A DNA stretch of 25,641 nucleotides from UBA6183 sp046314755 (GCA_046314755.1 JBKDBG010000065.1:1-25641); one strand, 5' to 3'; shown: positions 7,916 through 15,218, counted from the stretch's first letter. Notes: a model not told the origin generated them from the sequence alone. Translations and numbers: made by a program.

Positions 7916-8710
7916 ATGAGAACAAACCATGAAATAGATTATCGCATTTTAGGAAACGAAATGCAATGTGTGGAAGTAGAACTTGATCCTCAAGAAACCG
8001 TTATTGCTGAGCCGGGAAGTTTTATGATGATGGATAACGGGGTTGAAATGCAAACCTTGTTTGGTGATGGATCGCAGCAAACAGGTGGATTATTGGGTAA
8101 ATTATTTTCGGCCGGTAAAAGACTAATTACAGGAGAAAACTTGTTTATGACAGCTTACACCAATATGGTACAAGGAAAGAAAAAAGTAACTTTCGCTTCA
8201 CCATATCCGGGTCGTATAATTGCCATGGATTTATACCATTTAGGCGGCAAAGTTATTTGTCAGAAAGATTCGTTTTTATGCGCAGCAAAAGGTGTTAGTG
8301 TGGGAATAGAGTTTCAACGTAAGTTAGGAACCGGTTTATTTGGTGGAGAAGGTTTTATTATGCAAAAATTAGAAGGTGACGGAATGGCCTTTGTACATAG
8401 TGGTGGCCATGTAATTGAGCGTACTTTAGAACCGGGCGAATTACTTAAAATTGATACAGGATGTGTGGTTGCATTTACTAAAGAAGTAAATTACGATATC
8501 CAATTTGTTGGAGGAATTAAAAATACATTGTTCGGTGGTGAGGGTGTGTTTTTTGCAACCCTATCAGGTCCGGGCAAAGTTTGGATTCAAACCTTGCCAA
8601 TTAGTCGCTTAGCGGGTCGAATTATGGCTTACGGAACATATAACCGTAAAGAGGAAGGAAGCCTTTTAGGCGGATTAGGTAATATTTTGGATGGTGATGG
8701 ACGTTGGTAA
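7916..8710 (+). CDS. TIGR00266 / AIM24 family protein
   Basis: The protein has 264 residues from the ATG at 7916; a longer in-frame reading from 7826 would include the promoter box and is rejected. The sequence shows the family hallmarks: VIAEPGSFMMMDNGVEM near the N-terminus, repeated Gly-rich turns (GLFGGEGFIMQKLEGDG, TLFGGEGVFFATLSGPG) and an all-beta pattern expected for the AIM24 beta-helix-like fold. The C-terminus ends GSLLGGLGNILDGDGRW. Bacterial members have no settled function; the yeast homologue AIM24 helps organise the mitochondrial inner membrane. It has no signal peptide. It is divergent from the WYL regulator and ends in a hairpin terminator shared with the convergent outer-membrane protein gene. 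Confidence 0.88.
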   Translation: MRTNHEIDYRILGNEMQCVEVELDPQETVIAEPGSFMMMDNGVEMQTLFGDGSQQTGGLLGKLFSAGKRLITGENLFMTAYTNMVQGKKKVTFASPYPGRIIAMDLYHLGGKVICQKDSFLCAAKGVSVGIEFQRKLGTGLFGGEGFIMQKLEGDGMAFVHSGGHVIERTLEPGELLKIDTGCVVAFTKEVNYDIQFVGGIKNTLFGGEGVFFATLSGPGKVWIQTLPISRLAGRIMAYGTYNRKEEGSLLGGLGNILDGDGRW

Positions 8711-8735
8711 TATCCATTGGCCAATTTATAAAAGT

Positions 8736-8774
8736 AAAAATGCGAATGATCCATATGGGTTATTCGCTTTTTTA
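8736..8774. terminator. Bidirectional terminator between convergent genes
   Basis: GCGAATGAT (8742-8750) pairs with GTTATTCGC (8759-8767), allowing two G-U pairs, around CCATATGG. An A run precedes it and a T run follows it, so it can serve both the TIGR00266 gene and the convergent barrel gene. Confidence 0.75.
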
Positions 8775-8780
8775 TTGAAA

Positions 8781-9308
8781 TTATAATTCAAAATTTCTAC
8801 CGATACTTACTCCGAACCAACTTTCCATTTTGTTGTTTCGATAAAAAGGGGTGTAGCTTATTCTAAAACATACTTTGTTGGTTTCAATCACCCGAAAACC
8901 AAATACTGCTGTTGGAACTATTTCTTGTTCGTTAATTCCGGAGTTAATTAGTGTAAAGCCACCACCAATTTCTAATTTCTCTTTTCGCTCTCTGCTTCCT
9001 AGTAACAGGCTTGTGGTAAAAGGACTTAGTACCGTATTTTCTTTTAAATCAATTTTATTTAAAAACCTGCCGCTCGAAAAACCGTAGCTGAATCCAACTC
9101 TTCCAACCCAGCCCAATTTGGTGCTTTTATACAATATTCGTTCATAATTAAGTGAGTATAAAAACGCGGCTCCACCCAACTCAACGTACCAATTGTTTAA
9201 ACCGACCGGTTCACGATAAGGTCGTTCTTGTGTTTGAGCAAAACTTTTTTGACTAATAAATGAACAGGTCAACGCTAAACAAATAGTAACTTTGAATAAT
9301 TGCTGCAT
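8781..9308 (-). CDS. Predicted outer-membrane beta-barrel protein
   Basis: The protein has 175 residues. The signal peptide MQQLFKVTICLALTCSF... ends near SFAQ. The mature part alternates polar and hydrophobic residues in short strands (YVELGGAAFLYSLNYERIL, GWVGRVGFSYGF, FRISYTPFY) and ends WFGVSIGRNFEL, with the terminal aromatic/hydrophobic pattern common in outer-membrane barrels. Its length fits a small eight-stranded barrel. The specific function is not recognisable. Its start codon overlaps that of the divergent UbiA-like gene by two bases at 9306-9309, so any promoter must lie inside the neighbour's coding sequence; I found no TAnnTTTG box there on this strand. Confidence 0.72.
   Translation of the reverse strand: MQQLFKVTICLALTCSFISQKSFAQTQERPYREPVGLNNWYVELGGAAFLYSLNYERILYKSTKLGWVGRVGFSYGFSSGRFLNKIDLKENTVLSPFTTSLLLGSRERKEKLEIGGGFTLINSGINEQEIVPTAVFGFRVIETNKVCFRISYTPFYRNNKMESWFGVSIGRNFEL
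9287..9294 (+). promoter_or_regulatory. -7 promoter box (TAACTTTG) inside the divergent gene
   Basis: An exact match to TAnnTTTG ending 12 nt before the ATG at 9307, located within the signal-peptide codons of the oppositely oriented barrel gene. It predicts a 5' UTR of only about 5-8 nt for the UbiA-like gene. No TTG lies at the expected upstream distance. Confidence 0.45.
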
Positions 9309-10167
9309 GAAGTTAATACGTAAAATAGTCCTGCAATATTATACAATCTTTTGTAACCTTAGCATTGACGTTGCCATTGGCGTGTTTTGCAACCAATTGG
9401 CTATTGCTAAAGTTTTTCAATTAAATCTTCCTTTGTTATGGTATATCGGGCTGCCGCTTATTTCTTGGATAGTGTATCTTAGTGATCATGTGGTTGATGT
9501 GTTTCGCAATAAGGGTCCACATTTGAATACAACACATTTATTTATTCGAAAGAATGTACGAAAGGTACTTTGGCTCATTGTAATTCTTTCCGCATTGAGT
9601 GTGTACCTTGTTCAGCAAAATACCGATAAAACATTGTGGTTATGCGGGGCTGTTATGGCAGTGTTTGTTTTATTGCATTTTATTGTTTCTTTTTTTAATC
9701 CGTTAAGGCGAACCTTATTTAACAATAAAGAACTCGGGGTGGCCTTCATTTATGCTACATCCATTTACATTTTACCATTATATAAGGCACTTCATGAGTC
9801 TTATTTTGAGGTGATGGTACACTTCTATTTACTTTTCTTGCTGATGACTTACGTTAATCTGCTGCAAAATTCATTGATTTCTTTTACGGTAGATAAATTG
9901 GAAGGCCAAAGCAGTTTCATTCAATCTATGGGTTACGCCAAAGGTGAGGCCATCTCAAAGGGAGTATTTGCATCGGCCATATTGTATTTGGGTTGGATTT
10001 GGATTTCTCAAATCCCGATTTCAAAAGGTTTATTGGGTTGTTATTTTTTAATGTTAGCTGCTCATGTAATTATTTGGTTAAATCGGGAGAAGTTAAGACC
10101 AAATGAATGGTATAAAAGATTAGCTGAATTATCTTTTTGGATTCCGATCCTATTGTGGTATGCATAA
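9307..10167 (+). CDS. Polytopic membrane protein, UbiA prenyltransferase-like
   Basis: The protein has 286 residues with about eight hydrophobic segments (for example 41-59, 87-104, 108-125, and several through to FWIPILLWYA at the C-terminus). Two polar motifs recall UbiA-superfamily prenyltransferases: YLSDHVVDV, a D60-x3-D64 pair just after a membrane segment, and VDKLEG about two-thirds along, like the second Asp-rich loop. The full NDxxDxxxD motif is not present, so the assignment is tentative; any prenyl substrate is unknown. ATG 9307 is preferred over the in-frame TTG at 9292 because that TTG falls in the putative -7 box. The gene ends in a shared terminator (10171-10200). Confidence 0.6.
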   Translation: MKLIRKIVLQYYTIFCNLSIDVAIGVFCNQLAIAKVFQLNLPLLWYIGLPLISWIVYLSDHVVDVFRNKGPHLNTTHLFIRKNVRKVLWLIVILSALSVYLVQQNTDKTLWLCGAVMAVFVLLHFIVSFFNPLRRTLFNNKELGVAFIYATSIYILPLYKALHESYFEVMVHFYLLFLLMTYVNLLQNSLISFTVDKLEGQSSFIQSMGYAKGEAISKGVFASAILYLGWIWISQIPISKGLLGCYFLMLAAHVIIWLNREKLRPNEWYKRLAELSFWIPILLWYA

Positions 10168-10170
10168 AAA

Positions 10171-10200
10171 AAGCTGACTCGGTTATGAGTCAGCTCTTTT
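10171..10200. terminator. Bidirectional terminator
   Basis: AGCTGACTC, loop GGTTAT, GAGTCAGCT is a perfect 9-bp stem flanked by A and T runs. It lies between the convergent UbiA-like gene and the large Omp28-like gene and can serve both. Confidence 0.88.
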
Positions 10201-10219
10201 GGTATAATGAAATTTAGAA

Positions 10220-12175
10220 TTAACGTGAAAGGATGAATTTTTGAGTGGTTTTGCTACCGTTAGCTTCAACCTCTACAAAGTATACACCGTTTGTTAATGC
10301 TGAGCAATCAATTGCAGTTTCGTTTGATGTTAAGGTAGAAGCAATAACTTCTTTTCCTGTTACATCACGAACAATGTATGATCCACCTTTAAATTCAGGT
10401 AAAGCAATATTAACAATTCCGTTTGATGGATTAGGATAAACCTCAAAAGCTAAAGATTCTGTGTTTTCTTTTACACCTAATGAACCCATTGAAGAAATGC
10501 TTAATTCATCAAGGTAGAAAGCATTACCTGTAGTACCAGGAGTTACAGAGATACGAGCAATGATGTTCTCGCTTTTGTAAGCATCTAAATCAACTTTTTC
10601 AAATTTATAATGACCATTCATTGCAGGAACATACCAGTTACCGGCAGTTGTAGGTTGACCTGTTTCAACGGCAGTAATTGTTTTAACAACATTCCAAGTT
10701 GCACCACAGTCTTTTGAAACGCTAACAGCAACTGTTGGAGCGGTTCCACCTTCGCTACCATCCGAATAAGCATAGAAGAAACCAATTCCAGGATTTGAAA
10801 TGGCACTTAAATCAGATTTGCCGAATAATACGTGAACAGGTTTGCCTGCACCACCCCATGATTGGTGTAATGAAACACGCAATGCTCTGGTTGACCATGC
10901 ACCATACGATCCGGTTGTTGGAACAGTTGCATTATCATTTTCAGAGAAATCAAAAGCAGTATTAGTGATTGATTCGAAACCACACCAGATATTTTTGTTG
11001 TTTACAGTAGCCGCTTTAAATGTTAACCCGCCAAAAGAAGCACCATCATTGTTCATGTCAATATCATACAATGTTTGGTTGGTGGCGCCTTTTACGTTAT
11101 CAATTCCACCAATTGAAACTGAGTAAGCTCCACCATTGGTAAGATTAATTGGATCCCAAGTAACAGTTACTTTTGCATTTCTTGCTAAAGCTTCGTTTGG
11201 AGTTACTGTTTTGTTATAAGTGATACCGTTAACTGTAGCAGCTATATTAAATGATGTAATGAAGTTGTCCATCATGTTAGTTACTTCAACTGTTGGAGTA
11301 ACTGAGGTACCGCACATATTTGGCTTTACTGTTAAATCAGTTACTTTTAAATCAGTTTTGAGGGCATCATCAAAGGTAACCGGAGCTTCAACACCTGATA
11401 AAATGTTGCTGTTATTTTGCGCAACAAAAGCTACTACATTCATTTTGGTTAAGTTAGCTTTGGTGTTGATGTAATTTTCAGGGATGATGGTAGTATATTT
11501 TCTGTAGTAGTACTTGCCAGATGTAGTGGTATCTAACTGCTCTCCGAAATTACCGGGAGTAATCAATTGGCGTAACACGTGGTTATGACGATATTGTCCA
11601 TTAACCCAATTCTCAGGGAAATAATTACCGTTGTCAGCTTGAGGACCAAGAATATCGTCTTGTGTTAAAGCAACGGTTAAAAAGTTTTTAGCGTTAGCTT
11701 CATTTCCTGTGTAATATACTTCAACCTCTGTGGTAATTGTGCGAGTAGCCATATTAACACTTGCTTTAACAGCTACGTTTACAGGTGATGTTTGACTTAA
11801 AATACCGCTTGATAAGTTTGTCCAAGCTGAACGTGATTGTCCCCAAGGAGTAGTAGAACGATTTACCGAACCACTTGGATAGCCGGTTACACCTGCAGCA
11901 CCATCAATGGCAGTACCTGCAGCTGTTCTAAAATCAGGTTGTCCTGCGCCTGGGCTGGCAAAAGAACCCGCATGAATATTAATCAAGAATACACGATTTG
12001 GGTTGCCTTTAACCAAATCATTAGCGATACGATGACCATCAGGACAAAAACTGCAATTAATGCCTGTGAATTCTTCTAAAATCACATTTTTGGGTTGAGG
12101 CGTTGTAGCCACCCATTGTTGAGCCATGGCGCCCATCGAAACAGCGCATCCGGCTAAAAGTAATAGTTTTTTCAT
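10220..12175 (-). CDS. Omp28-like secreted protein with T9SS sorting domain
   Basis: The protein has 651 residues. The signal peptide (1-19, MKKLLLLAGCAVSMGAMAQ) is followed by VILEEFTGINCSFCPDGHRI, in which C41-x2-C44 sits where thioredoxin-fold proteins carry the redox pair; this opening is typical of Omp28-related outer-membrane proteins. The middle contains Ser/Thr/Asn-rich beta-sandwich-like repeats (TDLKVTDLTVKPNMCGTSV, then a segment resembling a carbohydrate-binding or jelly-roll domain around FDFSENDNATVP). The C-terminus (VYPNPSNGIVNIALP to QKFILSR) is a T9SS type A sorting domain, so the protein is predicted to be surface-exposed. Whether the CSFC pair is catalytic is unknown. It is divergent from the small T9SS cargo gene, with 252 nt between starts. 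Confidence 0.85.
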   Translation of the reverse strand: MKKLLLLAGCAVSMGAMAQQWVATTPQPKNVILEEFTGINCSFCPDGHRIANDLVKGNPNRVFLINIHAGSFASPGAGQPDFRTAAGTAIDGAAGVTGYPSGSVNRSTTPWGQSRSAWTNLSSGILSQTSPVNVAVKASVNMATRTITTEVEVYYTGNEANAKNFLTVALTQDDILGPQADNGNYFPENWVNGQYRHNHVLRQLITPGNFGEQLDTTTSGKYYYRKYTTIIPENYINTKANLTKMNVVAFVAQNNSNILSGVEAPVTFDDALKTDLKVTDLTVKPNMCGTSVTPTVEVTNMMDNFITSFNIAATVNGITYNKTVTPNEALARNAKVTVTWDPINLTNGGAYSVSIGGIDNVKGATNQTLYDIDMNNDGASFGGLTFKAATVNNKNIWCGFESITNTAFDFSENDNATVPTTGSYGAWSTRALRVSLHQSWGGAGKPVHVLFGKSDLSAISNPGIGFFYAYSDGSEGGTAPTVAVSVSKDCGATWNVVKTITAVETGQPTTAGNWYVPAMNGHYKFEKVDLDAYKSENIIARISVTPGTTGNAFYLDELSISSMGSLGVKENTESLAFEVYPNPSNGIVNIALPEFKGGSYIVRDVTGKEVIASTLTSNETAIDCSALTNGVYFVEVEANGSKTTQKFILSR

Positions 12176-12376
12176 ATTGAATTATTTAACTTTAGGTTAA
12201 TATCTTAGTAATGCATATTTAGTGATTATTCTTCAAATTCCAAATTAATCTTTGTCAAATACCTAAAATTTATTTTTGACGATTCTTCTAAACATTTTTC
12301 TTTTGGGTGATAGTTTACCTAACTCTTTAATTATCTGTTTACTCACCGGCTTAGTTCGAAAAAACTAATAGCTCCC

Positions 12377-12410
12377 TTGATGCATCAAATGTGAATTATT
12401 TATATATTTG
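12377..12410 (+). promoter_or_regulatory. Bacteroidota promoter TTG-N23-TATATTTG
   Basis: TTG at 12377-12379 and TATATTTG at 12403-12410 are 23 nt apart, at the upper limit of the TTG-N17-23-TAnnTTTG pattern. The box ends 17 nt before the ATG at 12428. The rest of the 12176-12427 intergenic region holds a second box-like TATTTTTG at 12271-12278, considered less likely. Confidence 0.6.
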
Positions 12411-12427
12411 AATAAAATTATATAGCA

Positions 12428-13105
12428 ATGAAAAAACTTGTACTCATGGCAATGGTTGTGTTTTTTTCAATCTCATTGACAAAAGCACAAATTACCTTTA
12501 ACCCGAAAATTCGTATTGTTGAAGGTGGTACCGATGATAAAACAATAATCTCAGTTATTACGAATGCAACGCCTAATTCTGATGATTCGCTTTTAAGGTG
12601 GAGGATTGTGGAATATAACATGCCAACCGAATGGACCTTTACCTTTTGCGATACAAAAGATTGTTTAAGCGGATTGGGTAAAGACAGTTCGAATGTGTTT
12701 ATTTTAGGGAAAGGTAAGAGCTTTGGTTTGAAGGCAGATTTTTATCTGAATGGGAAGGAAGGTAGCGCATCTGTGAAATTGGTATTGTCATATGCAAATA
12801 GAACCGACTTCGCTGATACCTTAACTTTAATTGCGAGCAGTTCAGTTGGGTTAAAAAATGTAACGAAAAAACAAGAAGCATCTATCTACCCGAATCCGGC
12901 TAAAGATAACTTGGTTTTAAAATATCAGGTTAATAAACCGGTTGAGGTTACCATTTATAATGTACTAGGCTCGAAAGTTTCAAGTTTTGTTCATCAAGGA
13001 TCAGAAACAACCATCAATACGTCAAGCTTACAAAAAGGTATGTATTTTATTCGTTTTAGTGATAATGGACGTTTAATTTCAAAACCATTTCACGTAACCG
13101 AATAA
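12428..13105 (+). CDS. Small T9SS-secreted protein with CX4C domain (paralogue A)
   Basis: The protein has 225 residues. The signal peptide ends near LTKAQ (about residue 20). The mature N-terminal domain (about 21-140) looks like an all-beta, Ig-like fold and contains WTFTFCDTKDC, a CX4C pair that is also conserved in the paralogue at 14222. A T9SS type A sorting domain begins with IYPNPAKDNLV and runs to the end. The two paralogues share roughly 35-40% identity by eye in the first domain but 64 of 67 residues in the sorting domain. Related beta domains with a CD...C pair often accompany Omp28-like proteins in Bacteroidota. The function is unknown. It ends in a 19-bp perfect hairpin terminator. 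Confidence 0.82.
   Translation: MKKLVLMAMVVFFSISLTKAQITFNPKIRIVEGGTDDKTIISVITNATPNSDDSLLRWRIVEYNMPTEWTFTFCDTKDCLSGLGKDSSNVFILGKGKSFGLKADFYLNGKEGSASVKLVLSYANRTDFADTLTLIASSSVGLKNVTKKQEASIYPNPAKDNLVLKYQVNKPVEVTIYNVLGSKVSSFVHQGSETTINTSSLQKGMYFIRFSDNGRLISKPFHVTE
12902..13102 (+). repeat. T9SS sorting-domain repeat, copy A
   Basis: This 201-nt segment (67 codons, from KDNLVLKYQV to the penultimate codon) aligns without gaps to 14711-14911. I count 15 base differences, 12 of them synonymous, leaving 3 amino-acid changes (V/I, S/T, H/Y). Confidence 0.92.
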
Positions 13106-13120
13106 GCGCCAAATATTCTT

Positions 13121-13159
13121 AAAACAATAAAAGCCGATTCAATCGGCTTTTATTGTTTT
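13121..13159. terminator. Terminator hairpin with 19-bp perfect arms
   Basis: AAAACAATAAAAGCCGATT and its exact reverse complement are separated by a single C. In RNA this would fold with a loop of a few bases (TTCAA). A and T tracts on the two sides allow termination in either direction. It follows the stop of the gene at 12428 by 15 nt. Confidence 0.88.
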
Positions 13160-13343
13160 ATAAGGTATTGATAGAATCAATACTTGTGTAACTGCTTGCA
13201 AGTCAGAGCTTTTTGTCAAGCTTAGGATTGTTTTAGGTGTTAAATAGAGTTTGTGCTTTACAATTATCGCTTAAAGATTAAATTGGTGTAAAATATAACT
13301 CAACTAATTAATTATGAAAAAATAAACCTTAAAGTTAACCGGT

Positions 13344-14141
13344 GTGGCTCTAGTGGCTTTTACACTAACTTTAGTAAGCTGTTCAAAGGAGGAGGGAGAA
13401 ACTTCTAAAACAACAGAAACTCCAACCGTAACAATTGAGCAAAAGAATAAAGCAATTGTAATTGATGTAACAGGAACATGGTGCCCACCTTGTGGAGCCT
13501 ATGGTATTCCCGGGTTTAATGATGCCATTTCAAAAGGGAAAGAAAAAATGGTTCCTTTTGCTATCCATATTTCTGATCCATTGAGTTTAGCTGCAATGAA
13601 TGATGTGGCTAATTTGCCAAAATTTAAATCTACATCGGTGCCACGTATTGCAGCCGGTAATGGATTAGTATTTCCTGCCGGTGTTTTTTCAAACATTAGT
13701 TTAACAGGCGATAGAATTGTATCTTCGGTAGATACATTCATATCTAACAATTCTGTAATTGTTGGTGTTACATTAAACAACCTCAAAATTGAAGGCGGGA
13801 AAATTTCAGTAGATGCACATTCAAAGTTTTTTGATACCCAAGCATCGGGAGATTATCAAATTGCAGTTTATTTCTATGAAAATGGAGTTATATCTCCACA
13901 AAAAATTAGCGGTCAGCCTGATAATTTAGAGCAAGTGCATGATCATGTAATTAGAGCTGTTACTACTCCAACGGCATGGGGTGAGCCATTAGCTGTTTCA
14001 GGTAATGTTACTACAAAAACTTATACTGCAAATATGAATTCGGCTTGGAAGGCCAATAATATGGGCGCTTTGGTATTAATCTGGAAAAAGTCAGGCGCAG
14101 ATTACTCTTACATCAATGGAAACCTCATTGAATTAAAATAA
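13344..14141 (+). CDS. Omp28-like thioredoxin-fold lipoprotein (CPPC); native start interrupted by TAA
   Basis: The open frame from GTG 13344 encodes 265 residues. The natural start is probably the ATG at 13314: read in frame it gives M-K-K-stop-TLKLTGVALVAFTLTL then VSC, an ideal lipoprotein signal peptide with lipobox LVSC, except that codon 4 is TAA (13323-13325). Starting at GTG 13344 leaves a signal without the usual positive N-region. The mature part has a Ser/Thr/Glu-rich linker and then IDVTGTWCPPCGAYG (C47-x2-C50), a thioredoxin-like redox motif, followed by Omp28-like sequence (HISDPLSLAAMNDV, VPRIAAGNG, YFYENGVISPQ). It would act at the outer-membrane periplasmic face. It may be an intact gene with an odd start, an early pseudogene, or a sequence error. 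Confidence 0.75.
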   Translation: MALVAFTLTLVSCSKEEGETSKTTETPTVTIEQKNKAIVIDVTGTWCPPCGAYGIPGFNDAISKGKEKMVPFAIHISDPLSLAAMNDVANLPKFKSTSVPRIAAGNGLVFPAGVFSNISLTGDRIVSSVDTFISNNSVIVGVTLNNLKIEGGKISVDAHSKFFDTQASGDYQIAVYFYENGVISPQKISGQPDNLEQVHDHVIRAVTTPTAWGEPLAVSGNVTTKTYTANMNSAWKANNMGALVLIWKKSGADYSYINGNLIELK

Positions 14142-14154
14142 ATTTTAGGCACAG

Positions 14155-14187
14155 AAAGGGGGCGATAACTTTATCGCCTCCTTTTTT
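14155..14187 (+). terminator. Terminator after the CPPC lipoprotein
   Basis: GGCGATAA, CT, TTATCGCC, extended by GGG pairing with TCC and followed by TTTTTT. It lies about 20 nt after the stop at 14141. Confidence 0.85.
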
Positions 14188-14221
14188 ATTTTAAGTTACT
14201 ATATGTTCAAACAGTGGTGTA

Positions 14222-14917
14222 ATGATGGGAAATAAAATACTTTTTATACTGTTATTAATTGCTTCAACCTCGAATTTATCGAAGGCAGAGGGCATATTAA
14301 TTAATCCTAGGGAAAAGTCTGTAGAGGGAAAAAACGATGGAAGTAAAATCGCCAGTTCAGTAATCACGAATAATTCAACGAATCTTTCAGATTCAATATT
14401 TCGTTGGACAATAATTAGTTATAACATTGCCGGAGGTTGGGAATTTACCTTTTGTGATAATAAAGGATGTTATCTCAATTTGGAAGTGGGAAGTTCTGAA
14501 ACTTTTACATTACGAAATGGAGAATCAGGTCCGTTAAAAGGAGAATTTATTTACAATTTAGCCGGAGGTACAGGTAATGTGCAGGTTGCGGTTACTTGTA
14601 CAACTAACCCCTTGTTAACAGATACATTTACCATGATTGCTAAAAGTTGGGCCACAGGTTTAAATGATTTAACCTCAGGTAATGAACCCCAATGCTATCC
14701 GAATCCAGTAAAAGATAACTTGGTTTTAAAATACCAGGTTAATAAACCGGTTGAGGTTACCATTTACAATGTGCTGGGCTCAAAAGTTTCAAGTTTTATT
14801 CATCAAGGAACAGAAACAACGATAAATACATCAAGCCTACAAAAAGGGATGTATTTTATTCGATTCAGTGATAATGGACGTTTAATTTCAAAACCATTTT
14901 ACGTAACCGAATATTAA
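14222..14917 (+). CDS. Small T9SS-secreted protein with CX4C domain (paralogue B)
   Basis: The protein has 231 residues, with ATG at 14222 (a second ATG follows immediately at 14225). The signal peptide ends near LSKAE. The first domain (about 22-145) matches the paralogue at 12428: INP...VEG, SVITN, RWTIISYN, WEFTFCDNKGCY with the CX4C pair, and GLNDLTSG before the linker. The C-terminal T9SS type A domain (YPNPVKDNLV to the end) is nearly identical to that of the paralogue and adds one extra Tyr before the stop. It is separated from the CPPC lipoprotein by a terminator, so it is probably transcribed on its own, though no TAnnTTTG box is evident in the short spacer. The function is unknown. 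Confidence 0.82.
   Translation: MMGNKILFILLLIASTSNLSKAEGILINPREKSVEGKNDGSKIASSVITNNSTNLSDSIFRWTIISYNIAGGWEFTFCDNKGCYLNLEVGSSETFTLRNGESGPLKGEFIYNLAGGTGNVQVAVTCTTNPLLTDTFTMIAKSWATGLNDLTSGNEPQCYPNPVKDNLVLKYQVNKPVEVTIYNVLGSKVSSFIHQGTETTINTSSLQKGMYFIRFSDNGRLISKPFYVTEY
14711..14911 (+). repeat. T9SS sorting-domain repeat, copy B
   Basis: The partner of 12902-13102: 201 nt aligned without gaps with 15 differences, mostly in third codon positions. The sequence just upstream of the YPNP motif diverges sharply, so the similarity is confined to the sorting domain. Confidence 0.92.
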
Positions 14918-14933
14918 GTAGATTAAATAAAAT

Positions 14934-14969
14934 AAAAGCCTACTTGTGTAAGCACAAGTAGGCTTTTTT
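14934..14969 (+). terminator. Terminator of paralogue B
   Basis: AAAAGCCTACTTGTG, loop TAAG, CACAAGTAGGCTTTT: a perfect 15-bp stem followed by T residues, 17 nt after the stop at 14917. Confidence 0.9.
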
Positions 14970-14985
14970 GTTGTCAAACACCCAT

Positions 14986-15016
14986 AAAAAAAGCTGCCTT
15001 TAAAAGCAGCTTTTTT
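14986..15016 (-). terminator. Terminator of tRNA-Cys
   Basis: AAAAGCTGC, an 8-nt loop, GCAGCTTTT with A and T tracts on either side, just 4 nt beyond the 3' end of the minus-strand tRNA gene. It could also back up the preceding terminator on the plus strand. Confidence 0.82.
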
Positions 15017-15020
15017 AGTG

Positions 15021-15091
15021 AGGTATCGAGCGGATTCGAACCGCTGTAGGAGCTTTTGCAGAGCTCAGCCTAGCCTCTCGGCCACGATACC
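15021..15091 (-). tRNA. tRNA-Cys (anticodon GCA)
   Basis: Read on the minus strand, the 7-bp acceptor stem GGTATCG pairs with CGATACC, leaving T at discriminator position 73, the known identity base for cysteine tRNAs. The anticodon stem GAGCT/AGCTC encloses CTGCAAA, giving anticodon GCA with U33 before it. The T arm AGCGG-TTCGAAT-CCGCT is canonical, and the D arm contains GCC...GGC. Length is 71 nt without an encoded CCA. It reads UGC and UGU codons. A well-formed promoter lies 12 nt upstream and a terminator 4 nt downstream, so it is a single-gene unit. Confidence 0.97.
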
Positions 15092-15102
15092 ATTGAGGGA
15101 TG

Positions 15103-15131
15103 CAAATATACATTTATTTATCAGTTCGCAA
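15103..15131 (-). promoter_or_regulatory. Promoter of tRNA-Cys, TTG-N18-TATATTTG
   Basis: On the minus strand TTTG (complement of 15129-15132) is followed, after an 18-nt spacer, by TATATTTG (complement of 15103-15110). The box ends 11 nt before the tRNA 5' end. This is one of the two best promoter matches in the window. Confidence 0.75.
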
Positions 15132-15183
15132 ATTCAATCATTAAAATTTTGAGAATTTTAAATAATTAAGTTTAATCTAGTTG

Positions 15184-15191
15184 TTATGTTT
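15184..15191 (+). promoter_or_regulatory. -7 promoter box (TATGTTTG) of the DUF4920 operon
   Basis: An exact TAnnTTTG match ending 27 nt before the ATG at 15219. An earlier in-frame ATG at 15186 lies inside the box and cannot be the start. No TTG is seen at 17-23 nt upstream. Confidence 0.5.
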
Positions 15192-15218
15192 GCATTAAAC
15201 TTAATTATAGTAAACAGC

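Noticed and set aside
10245..12079. Several plus-strand open frames opposite the large Omp28-like gene
   Set aside because: They are shadows of the minus-strand gene, lack signal or domain features, and overlap one another.
13165..13183. Short inverted repeat GTATTGAT-AGA-ATCAATAC as an operator or second terminator
   Set aside because: It is AT-rich with no T run after it, and it lies 36 nt past a strong terminator; nothing ties it to the next gene beyond position.
15186..15218. Upstream ATG for the DUF4920 lipoprotein
   Set aside because: It lies inside the TATGTTTG box and would spoil the lipoprotein signal peptide that begins at 15219.
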